Shown here in pieces: positions 54,028-61,314 of a stretch of 64,000 nucleotides of DNA. Each line of letters begins with the position of its first letter. Position 1 is the first letter of the stretch. A program made the translations under genes and the position numbers. The stretch is from Chromatiales bacterium (GTDB lineage: Bacteria; Pseudomonadota; Gammaproteobacteria; UBA6429; Thiohalophilaceae), in the NCBI GenBank assembly GCA_027076325.1, contig JALTJZ010000051.1:81844-145843 (forward strand), read 5' to 3'. The notes under the pieces were generated by a model that had not been told where the DNA came from, ran no database searches, and saw only the letters and a program-made list of their open reading frames with translations.

Positions 54028-55191
54028 ATGAAAATTCATCCAACTGTCTCAATCTATCTTGACCTGGTTCGTTTTGTCGCGGCTGTGTTTGTCGTCTTTA
54101 CACATTTACGACACGAGAAATTTAGTGGCAACCTGTTAAATTATGGAAGTACGGGCAACGAGGCTGTTATGGTCTTTTTTGTGCTCTCGGGCTTTGTGGT
54201 TGCGTATGCAGTTGATACAAAAGACAACACTTTACGTGATTTTTTGCTTAGCAGACTCGCTAGACTTTATTCGGTTGCACTGCCGGCACTTTTTCTCACC
54301 GTTTTAATCGATCAGACGGGTCGGCTTATCGACGCAAGTGTTTATGACTACGAATATTACCGTGCTGATTGGCCAGTTATCCGGTTTGTAGCCAATCTTT
54401 TCTTCTCTACCGAATTCTGGTTTGTCTCTATTCGTCCTTTTTCGAATGGGCCTTTTTGGTCGCTTGGTTACGAATTCTGGTATTACATGATATTTGGAGT
54501 TGCTGTTTTTTTAAAAGGACGAACCCGAATTATACTTATTACTATTATGTGTCTTATTCTGGGGCCAAAAATTTTACTTTTGCTGCCGGTTTGGCTGCTT
54601 GGTGTAGGAATGTATCATCTTACTCGAGAACGGCAGGTTCCAAAAGCGCTTGGCTGGTTTCTCTTTATCATGTCTTTTGTGGCAATACTCGCATATTTTG
54701 AACTGGGCGTAAAAGCAACACTGGACAAATTAACCGAAGCTATCATAGGAAAGACACTCTTCGATCACCTTCTTTGGTCCAAGTTTTTTGCCAGTAGTTA
54801 TTTAATTGCATTTGCTTTTGCAGCAAATTTAATCGGTTTTTATGCAATTGCAGATAGCTTTACCCGTTTTTTTAATCGTTTAGAAAAACCAATACGTTAT
54901 TTAGCAAGTTTTACTTTTACAACGTACTTAATGCATTTCCCGCTTATGCTTTTGTTAGTTGCTCTTATACCCAGTGCTCGAGAAAGTTATCTCAGTCTTA
55001 CTTTCCTTTTTATCCTGATGACCATTGCTATTTATATAACGGGCATCTTTACTGAGCACAAAAAGCATGTTGCTCGAAACTTACTCACGAAACTTTTTGA
55101 TCGCTACAATATATTGTCAGGAGATAAAGCGATAAACTCCACTGACCTTGCTACTGCATCGTCTTTGGGCAGTAAAGGTAATAATTCCTAG
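54028..55191 (+). CDS. OafA/YrhL-type membrane acyltransferase (acyltransferase 3 family)
   Basis: Integral membrane protein of 387 residues with about ten helices. The family start YLDLVRFVAAVFVVFTHL carries the conserved Arg and His, and VFFVLSGFVVAYA is near 49. FSNGPFWSLGYEFWYYM near 137 and a late YLMHFPLMLL segment near 312 are also typical. Such enzymes acetylate or otherwise acylate surface glycans. The next genes encode a flippase and a methyltransferase, which supports a role in glycan decoration. The coding sequence ends exactly where a MITE copy begins. Confidence 0.88.
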   Translation: MKIHPTVSIYLDLVRFVAAVFVVFTHLRHEKFSGNLLNYGSTGNEAVMVFFVLSGFVVAYAVDTKDNTLRDFLLSRLARLYSVALPALFLTVLIDQTGRLIDASVYDYEYYRADWPVIRFVANLFFSTEFWFVSIRPFSNGPFWSLGYEFWYYMIFGVAVFLKGRTRIILITIMCLILGPKILLLLPVWLLGVGMYHLTRERQVPKALGWFLFIMSFVAILAYFELGVKATLDKLTEAIIGKTLFDHLLWSKFFASSYLIAFAFAANLIGFYAIADSFTRFFNRLEKPIRYLASFTFTTYLMHFPLMLLLVALIPSARESYLSLTFLFILMTIAIYITGIFTEHKKHVARNLLTKLFDRYNILSGDKAINSTDLATASSLGSKGNNS

Positions 55192-55343
55192 GGGTTGTTA
55201 AACTTTCAGATGTTAGGCTATGTTGAGAAAATTTTAAGCATAACAAGGCCTTTTTAGGTATCAATGTACGCCATTGGCAGTAAAAATAACGCAGGCAGGG
55301 CTCAAATTAGCCAAAATCCGGCAATAGGTGAAGGCCAACAGCC
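55191..55343. mobile_element. second, diverged copy of the MITE-like element
   Basis: Read on the minus strand, this segment matches the element at 31230-31388 over most of its length, including GGCTAATTTGAGCCCTGCC and the AACATCTGAAAG end. The terminal inverted repeats are degraded (left GGGGTTGTTAAACTTTCA). It starts on the last base of the acyltransferase stop codon. Confidence 0.75.
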
Positions 55344-55369
55344 GTTGGTGTAACGATGGAATTTAAATA

Positions 55370-56716
55370 ATGCGTAGTGTAAAGGAGTTGTATTACCGGC
55401 TTAAGAGCAACGAAAGAATCGTGTTTTTAGGAACAATGTGGGCCTCTCTTATTCGTGCATTAGGGATGGGTATTACCTATATCAGCCTGATTCTTCTTGC
55501 GCGTTGGATGGGAGCCGAACAGTTTGGCATATACGCTTATGTTTTTGCACTTATATCGACATTGGCAATTGTCCCCTTGTTCGGGCTTTCTTATTCCTGT
55601 ATCCCGCTAATAGCAGAGTATGAAGTTGAAAAGAAATTTGCAGAGCTCCGTGGTCTTTTACTTTTTGGTACAGGCTTTGTTGTGGCTGCAAGCGCGCTTA
55701 TCTCGTTTGTAGTGGCAATGCTCATTATGACGGATAAGATAGGGCTTGGTGAATATCGGAATGCAATTTTAATTGGCTGTATTGCACTACCGGCTTTTTC
55801 CCTGCTTTCATATCTTGGTGAGGTTTCTCGTGGGCTTGGAAGAGCTATTGCAGCTTTTGCACCCTTGCAAGTGCTGGTGCCGCTTGTATTTTTGTTGTTG
55901 GCATTTATTAGTTTTTACCTATTTAATAATCTGGATTCGGTACGTGCCATCTGGTTGTGGTTTTTTGCAATGGTGGCACTAATTATCCCACAGGTATTTT
56001 ATCTTTCGAAAATTGTTGTTAAACGTTTTCCTGAATCATCACGAAACTATAATATCCGACACTGGTTGCGAGTATCTACCCAGTTTTTTTTAATCTCAAT
56101 AGCTGTTGTCCTGCTATTTCAAATGGACGTGCTTATACTCGGTATATTTTCCGAGCCAGAAATAGTCGGTTACTACAGTGCGGCGGCACGCACAGCTTTG
56201 CTGGTTACAATTATACTGCAAGCGATTAATGCTTTGGGTGCTCGTCAATATGCAACACTTTATAAAATGAACAAGATTGATGAGTTACAGCAGCTTTTGC
56301 ATTCGTTGAGTCGCTGGCTTGTTTGGGCTACAGCTGGTGTGACCATTTTTCTGCTACTAGGTGGGTATTATCTACTCACTTTTTTTGGTAATAACTTTAC
56401 TCAGGCATATCCTGCACTTGTAATATTAACATTAGCCTATGCTGCAACAGTTATACTTGGGCCAGTTACGGTGTTGTTGAACGTAACTGGAAATCAGAAA
56501 GTGACTGCAAAAGTACTAACAACGGCTGTTGTTATTGGGATAGCACTAAATAGTATTCTGATACCTGTATATGGTATGGTAGGCGCTGCTGTTGCGGCAG
56601 GTATCATGCATATTTTTTGGGCGCTGTCCTTGCATCGGCATGTTAGAAAAATACTGGAGGTTGAAACTTGCCTGTTTTTTATGAAAGCCTCCAGTCCACA
56701 CAAAGGTGAAATATAA
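55370..56716 (+). CDS. oligosaccharide flippase family protein (MOP/Wzx-like)
   Basis: Polytopic membrane protein of 448 residues with about 12-14 predicted helices, of the polysaccharide transport family. LARWMGAEQFGIYAYVFALI near residue 41 and SYSCIPLIAEYEVEKKFAEL near 79 match the Wzx-type N-terminus; YYSAAARTALLVTIILQAIN near 270 is the equivalent second-half segment. It would translocate lipid-linked glycan units. No polymerase or glycosyltransferases lie next to it, so the pathway is incomplete in this window. Confidence 0.85.
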   Translation: MRSVKELYYRLKSNERIVFLGTMWASLIRALGMGITYISLILLARWMGAEQFGIYAYVFALISTLAIVPLFGLSYSCIPLIAEYEVEKKFAELRGLLLFGTGFVVAASALISFVVAMLIMTDKIGLGEYRNAILIGCIALPAFSLLSYLGEVSRGLGRAIAAFAPLQVLVPLVFLLLAFISFYLFNNLDSVRAIWLWFFAMVALIIPQVFYLSKIVVKRFPESSRNYNIRHWLRVSTQFFLISIAVVLLFQMDVLILGIFSEPEIVGYYSAAARTALLVTIILQAINALGARQYATLYKMNKIDELQQLLHSLSRWLVWATAGVTIFLLLGGYYLLTFFGNNFTQAYPALVILTLAYAATVILGPVTVLLNVTGNQKVTAKVLTTAVVIGIALNSILIPVYGMVGAAVAAGIMHIFWALSLHRHVRKILEVETCLFFMKASSPHKGEI

Positions 56717-56777
56717 AATATTGACTGATAGTATTTCATGGGGCTGAAATTTTTAATAAACTTTAAAGAGAAGTGCA

Positions 56778-57599
56778 GTGTTAACAATAAAACGAACCCG
56801 ATTTTTTTTCTTCCACTTGATTGAGAAAATTCGAAGAGTAATACACTTTCGCTTAGCGAGGTTTTCTCGAAGTTCATCGAGTAAAGAAGATAATAAAAAT
56901 TTAAAAGAATATTACAAACTATATGACAAAATCTATGCAATTTCTGATAGCCCGGAATTTGTCAATATGTACAAGAATCGGCACCTGATCCGTGAAGATT
57001 TTTTGCAGTACTGTGAAAATAATATTATTCCTGCTAGTGGCTCACTCCTTGATTTAGGTTGTGGAGAAGGTGGAAATGCTATTTATTTTCATCGCCTGGG
57101 GTATGCGGCAACCGGTGTAGATGCATCAGAAAATGCTATTCGACTGGCAAAGAAAAATGCTGCGGAGGAGAACAGTGATGCAATATTTGAAGTAGTGGAC
57201 ATATTAAATATGAATACAGATGGGCGGGAGTATACTATTTGTATTGATGTTGGTTGCTTGCATATGCTGGTACTTGCCTCTCATAGAAAAAGTTACTTCA
57301 ATACTGTTCGAAATCTAATGACAAAAGACAGCGTATTCTACCTTTTTCAATCCGCTACAGAAAGAGATGTTACTATTGATAATGAAGAAGAATATGTTGC
57401 CAGTAGTGTATCGTTTGAACATAGACGTATACTGGAAAATGGCAAAGTTGTACGCCACAGTGGTTGTGGTGGAATGCCCGTTTCTTTGGCACAATACTGT
57501 ACTGAGCTGGAAAATGCAGGTTTCGAAACGGTAACTCGCAAAACTGTCAATACGCCTGTTGGTTTGTTTGCATCCATCGTTGCAAAGATAAGGGCGTAA
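56778..57599 (+). CDS. class I SAM-dependent methyltransferase
   Basis: Protein of 273 residues. The SAM-binding motif LLDLGCGEGGNAIYFHRLGY lies near residues 90-109 and is followed by ATGVDASENAI; DILNMNTDG and CIDVGCLHML mark motifs II-III. The core resembles TehB/thiopurine-type small-molecule methyltransferases. A basic N-terminal extension (about 1-40) precedes it. The start is GTG. Placed after the flippase, it may methylate a glycan or lipid precursor; substrate unknown. Confidence 0.82.
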   Translation: MLTIKRTRFFFFHLIEKIRRVIHFRLARFSRSSSSKEDNKNLKEYYKLYDKIYAISDSPEFVNMYKNRHLIREDFLQYCENNIIPASGSLLDLGCGEGGNAIYFHRLGYAATGVDASENAIRLAKKNAAEENSDAIFEVVDILNMNTDGREYTICIDVGCLHMLVLASHRKSYFNTVRNLMTKDSVFYLFQSATERDVTIDNEEEYVASSVSFEHRRILENGKVVRHSGCGGMPVSLAQYCTELENAGFETVTRKTVNTPVGLFASIVAKIRA

Positions 57600-57641
57600 C
57601 GTCACGCTTTATAAAAAAATAAAACACTCTATTGCTGTCTC

Positions 57642-57722
57642 GTTAACACCCTCTTCCTTCAGGAGAGGGGAGATTGATACGGCACTGTTTTATTTTACCC
57701 CCTCATCCTGGTCTTCTTCTTA
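57642..57722. repeat. CT/AG-rich dispersed repeat relic
   Basis: GTTAACACCCTCTTCC followed by an AGGAGAGGGG arm (57649-57669 form a hairpin) and then CCCCTCATCCTGGTCTTC resemble the repeat around 28095-28135. It lies in the gap between the methyltransferase and the convergent 690-residue gene and holds no gene. Confidence 0.45.
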
Positions 57723-57756
57723 GCTATAAATGTTAGTAGTTAACTAAATTTTATGG

Positions 57757-59829
57757 TTACTCCTCTAAACAAAAGCCAGCACTATCATTTCTATAGTGCC
57801 CAAGCCATTGACTATTTACGATTGCAAGATCTTTACCGGTAACCCGAATAATATATCCACAGGCTCGCATACCATGGGTATCAAGTTCCCAGCTGTTACC
57901 TGGTGCAACGGCTGTATTAACAAGCCCCGAATTTGGTACCGGGATGCTGGTGCCAGCCGGATTAACGGCGGGTTCAACACGCAAACTATAGTTTGCAAGA
58001 TTATCATCCCGTGCAACAAAGTTACCGCTAATTGTTTCACCTATATGGAATTTACCACAGTCACCGGTACCGCTTGTAATTTCAATGGAGACATCTGGCC
58101 ATGCATTATCGAGTTGGATTAACTGCGTATCCACACCGGCTAAGTTACCACCGGCATCAAAGCTCGACAGTTTAACTATCCACTTGTCATTACCGGTGCT
58201 ATCCCATTGAGCGAGCAAACCATTTACATTACTTTCAACCGGCATGTAGTCAAAGCGCCCCGTAACAACATCAGCCGTATGGTCAAGCGATGTACCATCA
58301 TCACGTGTCAGAACAAGATCTGTTACAAGCGGTACAGGCGCACCTCCACTTGCTGGTGTTACCTCAACTTTATAGCTATACCCAGTAATCGGTGCACCTT
58401 GTACAGAAACACGCCCGCCAAACGAACATGCCCGACCCAATGAATCAGGCGGTAAGTTGTTTGTTGCAAAAACAGCAGTGGGTGTTGTCTTACCACTTGT
58501 ATCATCGATAAAGGAAGTAGGTATGCCACCCAGGATAGCAATTTTCCCTGCTGGCGCACTGGCGATAGGTGAAATATTTATCAATGTTTCTTCGCGGTTG
58601 CCCCAGACAGGTATATAGTTTGAGTTATTGCAAGGCGGCGCAACATTCCATGACAAAATAGCACGAATACGTACAACCTTTGCTCCATCCAGGCAGCGTT
58701 GACGATAGTCAGCTAAGTCAACAGGTAAACGTACTGAATAATACACGCCATCTGCGGTAACATTATCAAGATCATAGGTGCGTACGCTTGCCGTACCCAG
58801 GCAGGTTTCAAAACTGCCGTTATTATCAAAGTCGGCCCAGAAAGTAACATACTCACGGCTACCTTTGGTGCATAAATCACCCGAGTAACCCGAGCTCTTC
58901 TTCACCTGGATAATACCAACCAGTGTATTCGGTGAGTTAGGATCTAAACCAATGCACTTGAGTTCTTCATAGCTTGTATTACCATCTTTGCCGGGTAATA
59001 ATAAATCCGTTATTTTAGGGTCTAGTTCAATCCCAGGCAATAGATTTATAAAAGACTCGGCACTAATATTTACCTGATTAGAAATAAACTTGTTTAATTC
59101 TTTGTATGCAAACCGGTGGACAGGGATTTTAGTATCTTTATATACTTTTGATAATGCCACGACATCAAGCTCGATTTGTTTGGTTGGAATACTTATATCG
59201 GGGTCAATAATTTTAAACAGCGGGTTATCTATTTCCAGATCGCTGAAAAGATCAATCGGGAATAGGGAATGGCGAGGTTCAACCTGTATGATTGCTTCCT
59301 GTATATTACCCCATACCGGTGTCCAGTTTGGCTGGTTTGCAGGCGGTGGATTATTCCAGGACAAAATAGCGCGCACTTGAATTAAATTTTCAACACTACA
59401 GACTTTACTACGAATACTGACAGGGAGTGAAACAGCATATTCCAGACGTTTATTTTTTTCGGTACCTTCAGGTATATTATGCACCTGAAAGCTCGTCATG
59501 CCTTCATCATCCCATGTTGCACCATTATCGAACGACAAATAAAATCGTACAAATTCAGCAGAACCCATCCCGCAAATATCTGATCCATAACCTGAAGGTT
59601 GATAAATATAAACAACGGCTTCAAGCTTTTTCTGTTGCGGCTGGTAGCCGACGCAGCTTAATTCTTCATAGTAAGTATTGCCGCTGATAGATAAGACGGG
59701 CTTCATCGTACTGTCACATAAATTTCCAAAATAATTGGGGTTGCCAAGCAACATGGTTTTAAATGCGGCGCGTTCTTTTGGGTAGGCGTTTTTGGGTGGT
59801 TGTCCTTTTTTGCTTTGTTTCTTTTCCAT
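57757..59829 (-). CDS. 690-residue protein with two copies of an unassigned domain
   Basis: No signal peptide is visible; the N-terminus is basic (MEKKQSKKGQPPKNAYPKER). Two homologous modules lie at about residues 45-185 and 285-420. Each has TSYEEL..CxG near its start, then SGYGSDIC..GS.EFVRF, and ends VRAILSWN..PP....PVWGN. The C-terminal 260 residues look like beta-sandwich repeats with VRVEP-like strands and isolated cysteines. I do not recognise the family. It is probably monocistronic, since it faces the glycan module and is bounded by RAYT repeats upstream. Function cannot be inferred. Confidence 0.8.
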   Translation of the reverse strand: MEKKQSKKGQPPKNAYPKERAAFKTMLLGNPNYFGNLCDSTMKPVLSISGNTYYEELSCVGYQPQQKKLEAVVYIYQPSGYGSDICGMGSAEFVRFYLSFDNGATWDDEGMTSFQVHNIPEGTEKNKRLEYAVSLPVSIRSKVCSVENLIQVRAILSWNNPPPANQPNWTPVWGNIQEAIIQVEPRHSLFPIDLFSDLEIDNPLFKIIDPDISIPTKQIELDVVALSKVYKDTKIPVHRFAYKELNKFISNQVNISAESFINLLPGIELDPKITDLLLPGKDGNTSYEELKCIGLDPNSPNTLVGIIQVKKSSGYSGDLCTKGSREYVTFWADFDNNGSFETCLGTASVRTYDLDNVTADGVYYSVRLPVDLADYRQRCLDGAKVVRIRAILSWNVAPPCNNSNYIPVWGNREETLINISPIASAPAGKIAILGGIPTSFIDDTSGKTTPTAVFATNNLPPDSLGRACSFGGRVSVQGAPITGYSYKVEVTPASGGAPVPLVTDLVLTRDDGTSLDHTADVVTGRFDYMPVESNVNGLLAQWDSTGNDKWIVKLSSFDAGGNLAGVDTQLIQLDNAWPDVSIEITSGTGDCGKFHIGETISGNFVARDDNLANYSLRVEPAVNPAGTSIPVPNSGLVNTAVAPGNSWELDTHGMRACGYIIRVTGKDLAIVNSQWLGHYRNDSAGFCLEE

Positions 59830-59992
59830 AATTTAAGATCCTTTTATTTAGATTGAAAAATTCAAACAACAGTAATTGCTTATTCTTGAATAACCAATTC
59901 GATATTTAAACTAAAAATAAAATATCATGACAAGAAACAGAATGTCTGTGAGATATTGGAAATTTATTATGTCTGGTATTTACATATCTGTG

Positions 59993-60115
59993 AAAAGGTG
60001 CCGGAGGGATTAGAGGTGAAAAGGTGCCGGCACTCAGTACTCGCCTTAATATATTATGAAAAGGTGCCGGAGGGATTAAATATCACTCAGTACTCGCCTT
60101 AATATATTATAATAT
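59993..60115 (+). repeat. REP-like repeats of a RAYT element, three partial copies
   Basis: AAAAGGTGCCGGAGGGATTA occurs at 59993-60012 and again from 60059. AAAAGGTGCCGG is fused to CACTCAGTACTCGCC in a deleted copy from 60019. The longer unit continues through CACTCAGTACTCGCC and TTAATATATTATAATAT. The region 59830-59992 upstream shows nothing I can identify. Confidence 0.85.
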
Positions 60116-60710
60116 CATTTATTTACATGCAAAGGTTCTGCATGTGCCAAACATTATGGAATATCATTGCATGCCTATTGCTGGATGACCAATCATTTTC
60201 ATTTTATAGTGACACCACAGACAGACGCATCAACATCACAAGCAATGCGCGTTATTAGCAGTCGTTATGCTATTATTTAACCGAACGTACAAACGCAGCG
60301 GTACAATATGGGAAGGGCGACATAAATCCAGTTTAATACAAAGCGAGCGTTATTTTCTGGCCTGCATGCGTTACATTGAACTTAACCCGGTTGCTGCCAA
60401 TATGGTATCGAAACCAGAAGAATACAAATGGTCAAGTTATCTGGAAAATTCCTGGGGGAAAGGTAATAGGCTTGTTTACCATAATGAATATTTAAGACTC
60501 GGTAAAGATAAAAGCACTCGTTGTTATGCTTATCGTGAATTATTCAAACAGCAGCTATCAGAACATGATATTCATTTAATCGAAAAGGCAGAGACCTATT
60601 GCCAGCCTGTGGGTGATGAGCGATTTCGAAAGACAATAGAAAGTGAGTATGGTATTAAACTGGGTCAAATGGAACGTGGGCGACCGAAAAGGAAAGTGGT
60701 TGAAATTTAA
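60116..60710 (+). pseudogene. REP-associated tyrosine transposase (RAYT), truncated and frameshifted
   Basis: Two frames join into one Y1/RAYT transposase. Frame one (60116-60277) reads AKHYGISLHAYCWMTNHFHF then IVTPQTDAS, with the HUH motif in NHFHFIV. Near 60270-60278 the frame shifts, and 60276 onward reads FNRTYKRSGTIWEGRHKSSL, RYIELNPVAANMV and a C-terminal GRPKRKVVEI. The usual first 50-60 residues are missing where the upstream repeat starts, so the gene is dead in this form. It is flanked by direct and inverted copies of the REP-like repeat. Confidence 0.85.
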
Positions 60711-60726
60711 TCCCTCCGGCACCTTT
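60706..60726 (-). repeat. inverted copy of the REP-like repeat at the RAYT 3' end
   Basis: TTTAATCCCTCCGGCACCTT (60706-60725) is the reverse complement of the repeat core at 60060-60080 and overlaps the RAYT stop codon. With the upstream copies it gives the inverted-repeat frame expected around a RAYT. Confidence 0.85.
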
Positions 60727-60849
60727 AGCCCCGACACCTTTAGCCCGAAGTTAATCGTTTTAAACTCGTCACGCTTAACTGGAGTGATGAGTTTTACTGG
60801 TAAGGTTGATGCTGCTGTATCCCCATGAATTAAACAAAAAAGTTGATAA

Positions 60850-60912
60850 TAATAAGGTGTCGGAGGGATTGAGTATTACTCACTACTCTCCTTATTTATA
60901 ATATCATTTATT
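60850..60912 (+). repeat. diverged REP-like repeat copy
   Basis: AATAAGGTGTCGGAGGGATT followed by ACTCACTACTCTCCTTATTT and AATATCATTTATT matches the unit at 60058-60122 with scattered changes. The flanking stretch from 60727 to 61314 holds no gene that I can support. Confidence 0.75.
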
Positions 60913-61238
60913 AATTGGAAAATACTGGCACCTTTATATTTTTATTTAACATAGGCAGTGGCAATCCCTACCGCCAAGTCATTGTTTACTTCTTGCGCAT
61001 GCAGAGCAAACTTTAAAAAAATCAGACTCTAAAAATGAGATGTGGCTCACAAAAAAAACAATAAGCAAGCCACACGGGTTATACTGCACTGTAAATCTGT
61101 TTAAGATTGCAGCGTATTAATAAGGATATTGAAAAATAAAGAAGAACATCGATTAGTCACAACTTCCCCCCCTGTAATGTGGCTAATGACCTAACTAAAA
61201 ACAAAACAGAATCAATCAATAACGCTAGCCTTGTTAGG

Positions 61239-61267
61239 TTGTACCTGTTTTTATGGGAATTTAAAGT
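61239..61267 (+). promoter_or_regulatory. possible promoter of the repetitive lipoprotein gene
   Basis: TTGTAC (61239-61244) and TAAAGT (61262-61267) are 17 bases apart, about 48 bases before the preferred start codon. A weak GCCG/CGGC hairpin with five T (61268-61287) follows directly. Moderate match only. Confidence 0.35.
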
Positions 61268-61314
61268 GCCGAATGAAGCGGCTTTTTAAATAAAAAATTA
61301 ATATGGAGAGCATG

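Noticed and set aside
53845..54039. A 64-codon minus-strand frame rich in Tyr, His and Lys upstream of the acyltransferase gene
   Set aside because: It overlaps the acyltransferase start region, has no clear ribosome site and no recognisable domain; composition alone is not support.
59993..60115. Possible CRISPR array because of repeated GGTGCCGGAGGGATT units
   Set aside because: Only two or three unequal copies, no regular spacers, and the units surround a RAYT transposase; REP-type repeats explain it.
60643..60828. Plus-strand frame overlapping the RAYT end and continuing past the inverted repeat
   Set aside because: No start signal, and it reads through the RAYT 3' end in another frame and through a repeat; no domain seen.
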